From the NCBI GenBank assembly GCA_038249605.1, contig JBBSDH010000043.1, positions 1 to 22,860 on the forward strand: a stretch of DNA of 22,860 bases. Direction: 5' to 3'. The notes under the pieces are model-generated. The model saw only the letters and a list, made by a program, of their open reading frames with translations. It ran no database searches and had not been told where the DNA came from. This document shows, piece after piece, positions 1-7,893 of the stretch (position 1 is its first letter; each line of letters begins with the position of its first letter). The translations under genes and the position numbers were made by a program. Source of the DNA: M3007 sp038249605. Lineage in GTDB: Bacteria; Bacteroidota; Bacteroidia; Chitinophagales; Saprospiraceae.

Positions 1-2
1 AG

Positions 3-1823
3 TCGGACCGCTACGCCCTTTCGCTGCGTTTTGCAGAACATCCCAGCCTGTTCTTGCCGCGTACTTACAACCTTGCTACCGAGAATGGCATAACTGCCGT
101 CGACCTGCCACTGCACGACTGGATTGCAGGTGTGTTCATGCGCATGTTGGGAACCAATTTGCCATGGATTTTTCGTTTGTGGACGCTTTTATTGTCGCTC
201 ACAGGCGCCTATTTTCTCTACCGATTGGCTGCGCGACAAACCCTTTCGGGTTGGCGTGGAATGGTGGTTGCTTTGTGGACATTTACCCTGCCCATTGTGG
301 TGTATTACCAGGACGGTTTTTTGCCCTCGGCAGCAGGTTTTGCCTTGTTGCTGATCGCCTACGAGCGGTATTTTACCTACAAAGCTGATCAAAAGCCGGT
401 TCAATTTGTGCAGGCTGTGTTGTTTTTTACTTTGGCCGCCCTGCCGCGTTCACCCATGGTGATGTTTTTGGTGTGTGTGGTTTTGCAGGAATTGTTATCC
501 CGACGATTCAAACGTGAGCACCTTGCCTTGCTACCGGCATTCGTCCTGTTGGGGGCCTGGGCATGGTATAAAAACCATTTGTCTGTGGAATACGGTTCGC
601 AGTTTTTGACGCAATTCACACCTGCCGGTTCAGTGTCCGAATTTTGGACCCTAACCCTGAGTGTTTGCAAACGTTGGTTGTTGCAAATGTTTACCTGGCC
701 GCACTACCTTTTGTTGGTTGCTGTACTGCTTGTTGCCGCATGGAAAAGTTTTTGGCGCGATGCGCAAACGAGGATTTTGTTGGTGCAATCCGGACTTGCT
801 TTTGCCGCATCTGCTGCATTTTATGTGGTTTTGGTGCGTCAGTTCGTGGACCACGAATATTATTTCCTCGACAGTTTTTACCTTCCGGTGGTGTTGCTTT
901 TCCTAGCAGCGATGCGGGCATGGCCCATTTCAAAAGACAGGTTCAGAGGCTTGTTGGTAGCAGGTTGCGCTTTTTTGCTGATCGCTGGCGCCGTGTTTTC
1001 GAAAAAAGTACAAGAGGCCAAACACCGTGAAGAACCCTGGGATCTGGGCGAATTGACGCGAAAAAACTTTGAGGGCTCGGGCGACTGGCTCGACAGTCTT
1101 CAAGTGCCTCGAGACGCCCGTATTTTGGTCATCGACGCGTTTACCACCAACATACCGCTCATCCACATGCGGCGCGAAGGCTGGACGGTGCTGACGACCA
1201 GTCGGGAAAACATTCAAAAAGCCCTTGAACTGCCATTTGATTTTGTGGTTTTGCAGGATTTTTCCGCAGCATCCGACGTGTTGTTCCCTTACCCTGAAAT
1301 TACGGGCAAAATTGGCCGCGTGGCTGGTAATGGGAAACTCACGCTTTGCCAAAAAGGTAAATCCAACGAGTACGCTCTTTTGGGTATTGCTCCCGATGCT
1401 ACGGCTTACATCCAGGATTTTGAAAATACGGACAGTACTGGTAAGTGGGAAATTTTCCTTCAGGATTCGAGCCGTGTTGCAACAGGCAGGTTTTCAGCGC
1501 GGGTGAAATCCGACAATGAATTTGGTCCCAGCCTGTTTCTGGAAAACCTTCCTGCTTCAGCCAAAAGGGTTTATTTCGAGGGAAACTTCTTCACAGATTC
1601 CGTTGGTACGCCCTTGCAGATGGACTTAACCCTCGACCACAATGGTGAGCGACTTTATTACCGCGGCCAACCCTTCAAAGCCAAAGTCGGTGGCCAATGG
1701 TTCCGGTTTCAGGTGATGTTTCTTTTGCCCAAACATCCCGATGGAACAAGCCTGAAAATTTATCCCTGGAACAAGGAGAAAGGCGATTGGCGGATTGATG
1801 ATGTAAAAGTGTACATTTATTAA
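3..1823 (+). CDS. Polytopic membrane protein, glycosyltransferase (GT39/ArnT-like) type, 5' end outside window
   Basis: The reading frame is open from the first full codon (base 3), so the true start lies upstream and the N-terminus is missing. About 600 residues are visible. The first ~320 are a chain of hydrophobic helices separated by short basic loops, with a Pro-rich start (residues around PSLFLPRTYN) and a DLPLHDW-type loop, as in undecaprenyl-phosphate-sugar dependent glycosyltransferases of the ArnT/PMT superfamily. Residues from about 340 on are soluble: an alpha/beta segment (RILVIDAF...) and then a beta-rich, carbohydrate-binding-like segment ending WRIDDVKVYIY. Inference: an inner-membrane transferase with a periplasmic C-terminal domain. 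The catalytic N-terminal loop is not fully visible, so the enzyme class is tentative; donor and acceptor cannot be told. It is followed 11 bp later by the cupin gene on the same strand. Confidence 0.75.
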   Translation, partial: SDRYALSLRFAEHPSLFLPRTYNLATENGITAVDLPLHDWIAGVFMRMLGTNLPWIFRLWTLLLSLTGAYFLYRLAARQTLSGWRGMVVALWTFTLPIVVYYQDGFLPSAAGFALLLIAYERYFTYKADQKPVQFVQAVLFFTLAALPRSPMVMFLVCVVLQELLSRRFKREHLALLPAFVLLGAWAWYKNHLSVEYGSQFLTQFTPAGSVSEFWTLTLSVCKRWLLQMFTWPHYLLLVAVLLVAAWKSFWRDAQTRILLVQSGLAFAASAAFYVVLVRQFVDHEYYFLDSFYLPVVLLFLAAMRAWPISKDRFRGLLVAGCAFLLIAGAVFSKKVQEAKHREEPWDLGELTRKNFEGSGDWLDSLQVPRDARILVIDAFTTNIPLIHMRREGWTVLTTSRENIQKALELPFDFVVLQDFSAASDVLFPYPEITGKIGRVAGNGKLTLCQKGKSNEYALLGIAPDATAYIQDFENTDSTGKWEIFLQDSSRVATGRFSARVKSDNEFGPSLFLENLPASAKRVYFEGNFFTDSVGTPLQMDLTLDHNGERLYYRGQPFKAKVGGQWFRFQVMFLLPKHPDGTSLKIYPWNKEKGDWRIDDVKVYIY

Positions 1824-1834
1824 AATTTTGAAAA

Positions 1835-2209
1835 ATGAAAGGATTTGCGCACAACATCCAAATGGATACTTTGGAAAATACCTATTTCCGCAAAGTATTG
1901 TACACAGGCAAACACCTGCAGCTTGTGGTGATGAACATCAAAGTGGGTGAAGACTCCGGAGAAGAAATTTTTCAGGGCAGCGACCATTTTGTGTGCATCG
2001 AATGCGGCGTGGGGAAATGCATCATCGAAGGGCATGAGTACGTTGTGGGGGAAGGCGATGTGGTGCTCATTCCGGCCGGTTCCAAACACAACATTGTAAA
2101 CACGCATCCAACCTGGGAATTGCAATTTTACACCATTTACGGTCCGCCCACACACAAAGACGGCATCGTGCGGAAAACCAAAGCCGATGCTTTGAGAAAT
2201 GAGGAATGA
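1835..2209 (+). CDS. Small cupin-domain protein
   Basis: This 124-residue protein is a single-domain cupin (double-stranded beta-helix). Cupin motif 2 is clear (G-x5-P-A-G-S-K-H-x3-N, residues 74-89, metal-ligand-type H85). Motif 1 is atypical: where relatives have a His after GEE[VI], this protein has Phe46, and H51 sits where Gln is usual; Glu56 is kept. The short N-terminal NI...L-EN-x-FRKVLYTGKHLQLVVM segment is typical of the small stand-alone cupins common in bacteria, whose substrates are mostly unknown. ATG at 1835 is the natural start, 11 bp after the membrane-protein stop, so the two may be co-transcribed. It converges on the PcfJ-like gene with only 29 bp between stops. Function beyond a cupin fold is not assignable. 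Confidence 0.88.
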   Translation: MKGFAHNIQMDTLENTYFRKVLYTGKHLQLVVMNIKVGEDSGEEIFQGSDHFVCIECGVGKCIIEGHEYVVGEGDVVLIPAGSKHNIVNTHPTWELQFYTIYGPPTHKDGIVRKTKADALRNEE

Positions 2210-2238
2210 TCCGGCATAAATACCACCGGACCATTCTT

Positions 2239-3150
2239 CTACCAGGAAATGTATTTCAGTCCCATGGCACTTGCCCATTTCAACAAGAACGATTTGGGTA
2301 ATCCCTCAACCTTACAGTTGCCTTTACCCTTGAATTGAACGATTTGTAGGTGCGCTTTCAGCTCTATGGTTGACACACATTTGCCTTGCACTGTAAGGCT
2401 CCAAATAGAGCAACGGTTATCGTAACATGCGTTGGCATAGTTGCCCACACAGTGGTTCAAATATTGCCCTTCGTATGTAAGCGCTGGCATCACCCGGGCT
2501 ATTAGTTCTGCCAGATCAATATGTGCGCCCATCAGCAGCACCTGGGCAAGCCGCAATGCTCCGGCGAGGTCGTATTTCATCGACGCGGAGTACAGTTTGC
2601 CATTCATGTCGGCAAACAGTTTGGCAGCCGGCATGGGCAGTTCGGACGCCACTTCGGGATCGGTCGCGGTTTGCACCAACCATGCAGCAACGTCCGGATT
2701 AACCTCCTGTTGAACAAGTATCTGCAGGCGTTCGTGTTGGTGGTCTTTCAAGGGCGCTAAATTCAGCATCTTGCGGCGGAAACTCTTGTACAATCCGCTG
2801 TGGTTGCAACTGCGCGGTGGTTGCCAGTTTTGAAGGGTCGACAATCGGTTGGGACGTTCGCAGTACAAGGCGAGGGTGAGCAACAACATGGGATGGTTAA
2901 GCATACCCATTTGCACACTCCTTCGACGCATGGCACGGGGCATGTTGCGGCTTGAGACCACAGCTTTTGCAAGGGCATTTGCCCTGCAATCATTCAGTCG
3001 TTTTTTAGCACGGCGCAGCGCTTCCTGCTCCTGTGCTCGGGCATGGAGAATTTGGGCCTCTTTTTGGAGGCGTCCGGCTCGGTTGGCCACGGCACGGTGA
3101 TTTAAGAAATTTGAAATGTGAAATTTGATTTTTGAATGTATGGCATTCAA
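2239..3150 (-). CDS. PcfJ-domain protein
   Basis: The 303-residue product carries a PcfJ-like domain in its last ~85 residues: LTYEGQYLNHCVGNYA, then SIWSLTV, STIELK, IVQFKGKGNC and a C-terminal helix (FLLKWASAMGLKYISW). The H-C-V-G core and the Gln of IVQ are the family hallmarks. The N-terminal half is basic and helical (RAGRLQKEAQ...RRAKKRLNDCRANAL), suggesting a coiled coil or nucleic-acid contact. PcfJ proteins take their name from a conjugative plasmid gene but are widespread on Bacteroidota chromosomes; their biochemical role is unknown. The start is uncertain: ATG at 3150 lies in AT-rich, low-complexity DNA, and a GTG at 3090 (283 residues) is equally possible. No conjugation genes are nearby. 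Confidence 0.8.
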   Translation of the reverse strand: MNAIHSKIKFHISNFLNHRAVANRAGRLQKEAQILHARAQEQEALRRAKKRLNDCRANALAKAVVSSRNMPRAMRRRSVQMGMLNHPMLLLTLALYCERPNRLSTLQNWQPPRSCNHSGLYKSFRRKMLNLAPLKDHQHERLQILVQQEVNPDVAAWLVQTATDPEVASELPMPAAKLFADMNGKLYSASMKYDLAGALRLAQVLLMGAHIDLAELIARVMPALTYEGQYLNHCVGNYANACYDNRCSIWSLTVQGKCVSTIELKAHLQIVQFKGKGNCKVEGLPKSFLLKWASAMGLKYISW

Positions 3151-3308
3151 AATCCAATTTCAGCCCACAAAGGCATCGTTTAGCTTCCCAAACAGGAAAG
3201 CATTAGTTGACGCAATAGGATCAGAGTGACCCGACTTTAAAAAACAGATGAACACGCATGGTGAAGCAAATTTTTTACCCCTAACGGCTGCAATAGAGAA
3301 TTAGTTCC

Positions 3309-3333
3309 CGCTGCCTGATGTCTGCTGCCTGCT
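3309..3333 (+). repeat. Copy 1 of dispersed CTGCCTG...TGCTGCCTGCTA motif
   Basis: A CTGC-rich tract ending TGCTGCCTGCTA lies just before the A-tract of the terminator that serves the gene at 3444-5741. Very similar tracts occur at 9013-9036 and 15232-15252, always between genes and always in the same orientation. Confidence 0.55.
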
Positions 3334-3371
3334 AAAAAAAAGCCCTTGCCAATCCTACGAGTGACAAGGGC
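3334..3371 (-). terminator. Intrinsic terminator of the Cys-rich secreted protein gene
   Basis: Read on the minus strand, GCCCTTG (3371-3365) and CAAGGGC (3348-3342) form a 7-bp stem with a 16-nt loop, followed at once by eight T residues (3341-3334). It sits 72 bp past the stop codon of the gene at 3444-5741. Confidence 0.8.
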
Positions 3372-3443
3372 AAATTGCTATCAATGATTTTTTGGAGGCG
3401 GCCGTTCTTCCGTTATGGTTAGATGTATCGGCCAAACCTCAAA

Positions 3444-5741
3444 TTAGTATCTGTTGACGACGAGTTTCTGAACCATGTGGTCTGAACCCGCTTTTACACT
3501 TGCTGTGTACACACCGTTGCCGAAACCACTGAGGTTAATCTGCTCGTTGAGGTAAGAAACGCTACCGAACGATTTGCGCATCATCAATTGCCCCAGATTG
3601 TTGTAAATTTCGAGGGTTACGTCCTGCTGTTCGGACAAGTTGCCGAGCGTGATGGTCACTGATTCGCTGGCCGGGTTGGGCGAAAACTGCAGATCCAGGG
3701 CTTTCGATGCGCCAGCACTTCCGATGATGGGCGCCATCCGGTTTTCTTCGCAGGATACGCATGGACCGAGGAAATCGCCGTGGTTCAAGTGCGCATTCAC
3801 TGCGTTGGTGCTTACACAAATGGTGTTGCCTGCGTGGCACATCAACACTTTGTTGTTGTTGTTGCCACACCTCCAGTTGGCCGGAATGTTCGGGAATCCA
3901 GGGAATGAAGTGGCATTGCACGGACCATTGTCGTTGCCGCCAGGGCAATCGTCTTCGGAATCGGGAATACCATCGCAGTCGCTGTCGGCGTCGTTCACTT
4001 CAACACAAAAAACCGAGCCGGGGCCGCTGGATGTCCCTGATGGACAAGCCAGGCATTCCGTTTGACCGGAGGATGGGTTGTACGTGTTCGAAGAACAACT
4101 TTCGCATGCACTATTTCCGGTTGTAGATGAAAACGATCCGGGAGGACAGCTTTCACAAGCGATTTGTCCGAAATTGCTGCTGAACGAACCAGCCGGGCAA
4201 TCTGCACATGCACTGTTGCCAATGGTGGATGAATAAGATCCGGGAGGGCAATTTTCACAAGCAGTTTGTCCGAAGTTGCTGCTGAACGAACCAGCCGGGC
4301 AGCTGGCGCACGCCAGGCTACCGGTGGTGGAGGAAAACGATCCGGGAGGGCAATCTGCGCATGCTGTTTGGCCTGAAAGTCCGTTGTATGTTCCCGCCGG
4401 GCAACTGGCGCAGGCTGTTTGTCCGGTTTGGTCATTGTAGGTGCCTGCCGGGCAGCTGGCGCAAGCTGTGTTTCCAATGGTGGAAGAAAACGATCCGGGA
4501 GGGCAGCTGGCACAAGCCGTTTGGCCTGAAAGTCCGTTGTAGGTTCCTGCCGGGCAGCTGGCGCAAGCTGTTTGTCCGGATTGGTCATTGTAGGTGCCAG
4601 CCGGACAGCTTGTGCACGCTGTGTTTCCAATGGTGGAAGAAAACGATCCGGGAGGGCAGCTGGCACAAGCCGCTTGGCCGGAAAGTCCGTTGAAAGAACC
4701 GGCGGAGCAGGGGATGGCACTGAGTCCATCAGGACAGTATTTTCCGGGAGGACAAACCGAGCAACCAAGAATGACGCCCGATTCGCTGATCACGGGGTAG
4801 TAGCCTGGTTCGCAGTTGCAATTGCTTGTATTGAAGTTGGTTAGGTTGGGCAGGGCAAGTGGACACACATCACAAGCGTCACCGCTGCCGTCACCGTCGC
4901 TGTCGAGCTGGTTGGTGTTGGCCGAGCTGGGGCAGTTGTCGCAAACGTCGCCTCTGCCGTCGCCGTCGCTGTCGAGCTGGTTGGCGTTGGCAGTGTTGGG
5001 GCAGTTGTCGCAAACATTGCCTTTGCCATCGCCGTCGCTGTCGAGCTGGTTGGCGTTGGCTGTAAAACGGCAGTTGTCGACACTGTTGGCAACGCCGTCG
5101 CCGTCGGAATCGGCGGTCCCGTTGATGATGACGGAATTTATCAAAATGACGGAGTCAGGGGTGCAATTGGAAAATCCAATCGAGATGCCGTCTATATCGG
5201 ATGGATCCAGACCTGAAAAACTCGAAAAGGGGAAAATATAATCACGACTCCCAAAGTTCGGCCCATGGAGTGCCACTGTTGCACTGGAATAATCAGGATC
5301 TCCAGGCTTGTTGAAACTAACGGTCATCTGTGCATTGATCCAGGGTGCCCTTAATGAGTTCACAACAATTTGCCCGTAGATTGAAGCATCAAGGTTCAGT
5401 TCATTGCCACCCAATACATCGTTGTCGCCCCAGCCGATGTTGTAGTTGCCAGAAAGGCTAAAACCGGAAGGCCTTACTTGCAAATAACCGGTAGAAGTAT
5501 TCAGGGTCATTAAAGCACCGTTGGAACTGGTATTTGAAATTTGCACATCCCTCGAGCCCCCGATGGCGCCGGCAGCGGCAACGTTGTCCAGATAGACAGG
5601 GCTTCCTTGAAGGGAGAACGGCCCGGTATTGCAATCATCGACGGTGATTTGGGCTGATGCCTGCATGGCACCTCCCAGTAAAAAAAGAAGGGCAAGCAAC
5701 CCGATGCGGTTGCCAAGGGTAGTTTTTAAAAAGTTCTTCAT
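3444..5741 (-). CDS. Secreted Cys-rich repeat protein with TSP3 repeats, GCC2/GCC3-like repeats and T9SS sorting domain
   Basis: The protein has 765 residues from the ATG at 5741; a TTG three codons upstream is unlikely. A signal peptide (1-31, MKNF...MQASAQ) precedes a beta-rich domain (~32-208). Thrombospondin type 3 repeats (DSDGDG...C-DNCP, 23-residue period, ~211-293) are likely Ca2+-binding. About 14 Cys-rich 17-residue repeats of the form CPPGSFSSTIGNTACTS fill ~345-575 and resemble GCC2/GCC3 (ephrin/TNF-receptor-like) modules. A further DSDCDGIPDSEDDCP motif and a KVLMCHAGNTICVS...AHLNHGD segment (~630-657), recurrent in Bacteroidota secreted proteins, follow. A type A T9SS C-terminal sorting domain (~683-765: FSPNPAS, LGQLMM, GNGVYTASV) closes the protein. 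Export by Sec and then T9SS to the cell surface is inferred. An adhesive or structural role is plausible, but no catalytic site is seen. Confidence 0.93.
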   Translation of the reverse strand: MKNFLKTTLGNRIGLLALLFLLGGAMQASAQITVDDCNTGPFSLQGSPVYLDNVAAAGAIGGSRDVQISNTSSNGALMTLNTSTGYLQVRPSGFSLSGNYNIGWGDNDVLGGNELNLDASIYGQIVVNSLRAPWINAQMTVSFNKPGDPDYSSATVALHGPNFGSRDYIFPFSSFSGLDPSDIDGISIGFSNCTPDSVILINSVIINGTADSDGDGVANSVDNCRFTANANQLDSDGDGKGNVCDNCPNTANANQLDSDGDGRGDVCDNCPSSANTNQLDSDGDGSGDACDVCPLALPNLTNFNTSNCNCEPGYYPVISESGVILGCSVCPPGKYCPDGLSAIPCSAGSFNGLSGQAACASCPPGSFSSTIGNTACTSCPAGTYNDQSGQTACASCPAGTYNGLSGQTACASCPPGSFSSTIGNTACASCPAGTYNDQTGQTACASCPAGTYNGLSGQTACADCPPGSFSSTTGSLACASCPAGSFSSNFGQTACENCPPGSYSSTIGNSACADCPAGSFSSNFGQIACESCPPGSFSSTTGNSACESCSSNTYNPSSGQTECLACPSGTSSGPGSVFCVEVNDADSDCDGIPDSEDDCPGGNDNGPCNATSFPGFPNIPANWRCGNNNNKVLMCHAGNTICVSTNAVNAHLNHGDFLGPCVSCEENRMAPIIGSAGASKALDLQFSPNPASESVTITLGNLSEQQDVTLEIYNNLGQLMMRKSFGSVSYLNEQINLSGFGNGVYTASVKAGSDHMVQKLVVNRY
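4005..4709 (-). repeat. Coding tandem array of 51-bp units with nested higher-order repeats
   Basis: About 14 in-frame units of 51 bp (17 residues, two Cys each) lie in the secreted-protein gene. Part of the array repeats as triplets of 153 bp: the tract starting GTGTTTCCAATGGTGG recurs at 4468 and 4621, with an older copy in phase from about 4315. The gene-distal part repeats as doublets of 102 bp: the ACAAGC...TTTGTCCGAA tract recurs at 4155 and 4257. This implies expansion by recombination or slippage at two different register lengths. Confidence 0.9.
4863..5111 (-). repeat. 69-bp direct repeats encoding thrombospondin type 3 units
   Basis: The tract TGTCGAGCTGGTTGG recurs at 4901, 4970 and 5039 (plus-strand coordinates), an exact 69-bp period. 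It encodes the 23-residue DSDGDGxGxxCDNCPxxANxNQL repeat, and a fourth, more diverged unit starts near 5111. The Asp-rich loops are Ca2+-binding in thrombospondin type 3 families. Confidence 0.88.
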
Positions 5742-5864
5742 TGGTAGCAAAAATTAAGATGTGAATTCAGGTTAGGCGGAGGGGATTCGCCTTGGATGTT
5801 TGTGTGCAAAAAAAGTATGCAGTTCAGGAATGTTTTCAGGCACCGAAAGCCGTAATAGTTTTGT

Positions 5865-5872
5865 TACCTTTA
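5865..5872 (+). promoter_or_regulatory. Possible -7 box upstream of the sensor kinase
   Basis: TACCTTTA matches the Bacteroidota -7 consensus TAnnTTTG at 7 of 8 positions, in the context TTTTGTTACCTTTATCC. No convincing -33 TTG lies at the usual spacing, and it would imply a 5' leader of about 130 nt before the ATG at 6010. The rest of the 268-bp divergent gap (5742-6009) shows no recognisable gene. Confidence 0.25.
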
Positions 5873-6009
5873 TCCAGCTTGGCGCATACCGTTGATTGCC
5901 TGATTCAAAAGTAACCTCCGACCAGGCAGACCCACGGTGCCATTGTCCCAATGGTGGGTTTGACTGTCCGGAGACCAATGCTTGTTGACCGAAAATACTT
6001 CGTCTTCCT

Positions 6010-7893
6010 ATGCGATTCATTTTGTTTCATTTTTTGTTGATTTCCCAAACCCTATACAGCCAAAACAATTCCATAGACAGCCTCGAACGCCGTTTCGCAG
6101 CTGAAAAAGTGGATACCCTGAAACTTGCTTTGCTGAGCCAAATGGTTGCAGCTGCCTCAAACCAGGATTTTAAACTGGCCTTGGATTATGCCAAACGCGG
6201 CGTAGCCTTTGCCGAAAAAACAGGCAACAAAACGTGGCAACCCCAATTTTACGAAATGCAGGGGCGGTGGCATGCCAACCTGCTTCAATTGGATTCGGCC
6301 ATGCTTTTTTTCAACAAAGCCATGGAAGCATACAAAGTGGTCGACAACAAAAAAGGCCAGGCCACGACGGCATTCAAAATAGCCTGGGTGTACAAGAAAA
6401 AAGGAGACATTGAAAAAGCCATGCAAGCCGACCTCCAGGCCTTGCGGGTCATGGAAGCGCTCGGCGACCCAGAAGGCATCGCCAACGCACACTGCCGGAT
6501 ATCTGAAGATTTAAACCGGCAAGGCCGTCAGGCAGAGTCTCTTGAATACGCCCAAAAGGCCATCGACGTTTGCCAAAAGAACGGATTTAAAGAGCAATTG
6601 TCGATCGCTTACCGCCAGGCCGGCGATGCCTGCATTGCTGTAGGAAACAACGAAAAAGCTTTGTCGTATTACAACATGGCACTTGGCATCGTCAAAATGA
6701 ACGAATTTGGTTTGTTTTCCCTGGCCGATATCACCAATTCACGGGGCAATGCCCTTAAACGCCTGGGCAAATACAAGGACGCCCTAGTGGATTACCAGAC
6801 CTGCCTCGCCCTCGGCGAAAGAGCCAATTACCCCTCGGCCATTTCGGCCTCTATTGCCAACCTTGGGGAAACACACTTGCTGATGGGTGAATATGCCAAA
6901 GCTTTGCCGTACCAATTGAAAACTGTGGAACTTCAGGAAAAAGACAACGATCTGAGCAACCTGGTGGAAAATTACGGCCACGCCAGTACGATTTATGAAA
7001 AATTGGGCGACTACAAATCGGCTTTGCTTTTTCAAAAAAAAGCCCGAAAATTGCGCGACAGCACGGCCTCCATCCAAAGCGACGAAGCCATTTCGAATTT
7101 GCGCACCCAATACGAAACCGAACAAAAAGAAGCCACCATTGCTTCGCAAGAAGAGCAGATTTTACAACAAAAGCGAGTGCAGCAACTCAGCATCGGCGTA
7201 GCGATTTTGCTCGCAGGCCTACTGTTTTTCGGCTACCGCAGCTACCTTGGACGCATCAAATCCAACCGGCTTTTGGCGGCTAAAAACGCAGAAAATGAAT
7301 TGCTTTTGAAAGAAATTCACCACCGTGTGAAAAACAACCTTGAAATCGTTTCAAGCCTGCTGGCCCTCCAATCGGCCCAAATTGACGATCAGGGCATCAA
7401 AGACGCCATGCAGGAGGGCCAAAACAGGGTGCAGTCCATCGGTATCGTGCACCAGAAACTGTACCAACGCGACAACCTCGCGGCCATCGAAATGAAAGAC
7501 TATTTCCTCAACCTCAGCGAAAGCATCCTCGATTCTTTCGGCGCCGACGACAGAGTGACCATTGAATGCGCCATGGAGCAACTGGATTTGGACATCGACA
7601 CCGCCGTGCCGCTCGGCCTGATCGTGAACGAACTGCTCACCAATACCCTGAAATACGCCTTCCCCGACGGAAGGAAAGGCAACGTGCGCATTAAACTGGA
7701 AATAAATGCTGTCGGGCTGTTGCACCTGGAAATCGCCGACGATGGGGTAGGGAAAAGTGGCGTTACCCATGGCACGGGTTTCGGCGGACAACTGGTATCC
7801 ATGCTCACCCGCCAATTGAACGGATCGATGCAGGAAGAAGTGAAAAACGGCACAAAGGTTACCTTTGACTTCAATTTGAAAAAAGCGGCATGA
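6010..7893 (+). CDS. TPR-containing sensor histidine kinase (HisKA_2 family)
   Basis: The 627-residue protein starts with a signal peptide (1-18, MRFILFHFLLISQTLYSQ). Residues ~40-345 form a series of tetratricopeptide repeats (e.g. LDSAMLFFNKAMEAYK, EKALSYYNMAL, GEYAKALPYQLK). A Glu/Gln-rich coiled coil follows (~350-393), then one membrane helix (~395-412). The cytoplasmic part has a HisKA_2 dimerisation domain with EIHHRVKNNL (phospho-acceptor His in the H437-H438 pair) and a HATPase_c domain (N box NELLTNTLKYAF, G box ADDGVGKSG, GTGFGGQLV). Periplasmic TPRs probably sense a ligand or protein partner, and the kinase signals to the LytTR regulator whose ATG overlaps this stop codon (ATGA, 7890-7893). 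The architecture is common in Bacteroidota; the stimulus is unknown. Confidence 0.94.
   Translation: MRFILFHFLLISQTLYSQNNSIDSLERRFAAEKVDTLKLALLSQMVAAASNQDFKLALDYAKRGVAFAEKTGNKTWQPQFYEMQGRWHANLLQLDSAMLFFNKAMEAYKVVDNKKGQATTAFKIAWVYKKKGDIEKAMQADLQALRVMEALGDPEGIANAHCRISEDLNRQGRQAESLEYAQKAIDVCQKNGFKEQLSIAYRQAGDACIAVGNNEKALSYYNMALGIVKMNEFGLFSLADITNSRGNALKRLGKYKDALVDYQTCLALGERANYPSAISASIANLGETHLLMGEYAKALPYQLKTVELQEKDNDLSNLVENYGHASTIYEKLGDYKSALLFQKKARKLRDSTASIQSDEAISNLRTQYETEQKEATIASQEEQILQQKRVQQLSIGVAILLAGLLFFGYRSYLGRIKSNRLLAAKNAENELLLKEIHHRVKNNLEIVSSLLALQSAQIDDQGIKDAMQEGQNRVQSIGIVHQKLYQRDNLAAIEMKDYFLNLSESILDSFGADDRVTIECAMEQLDLDIDTAVPLGLIVNELLTNTLKYAFPDGRKGNVRIKLEINAVGLLHLEIADDGVGKSGVTHGTGFGGQLVSMLTRQLNGSMQEEVKNGTKVTFDFNLKKAA

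Noticed and set aside
2210..2230. TCCGG/CCGGA hairpin between the cupin and PcfJ-like genes
   Set aside because: Five-base stem with an 11-nt loop and no T-tract on either strand; too weak to call a terminator.
3139..3300. Short plus-strand frame starting ATGGCATTCAAAATC
   Set aside because: Only 29 codons before a stop, with no recognisable similarity; read-through past the stop gives nothing convincing.
3995..4768. A 257-codon frame within the Cys-rich repeat gene
   Set aside because: It is an alternative frame of the 51-bp repeats, kept open because the unit length is a multiple of three; its product (PAARQ-type repeats) has no signal or domain.
4005..5111. Possible CRISPR array, because of regular direct repeats
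   Set aside because: The repeats are in-frame codons of a secreted protein, with no unique spacers between conserved repeats and no cas genes.
5772..6020. An 82-codon minus-strand frame between the Cys-rich protein and kinase genes
   Set aside because: It overlaps the kinase start, shows no signal peptide or motif and lies where the kinase promoter must be.
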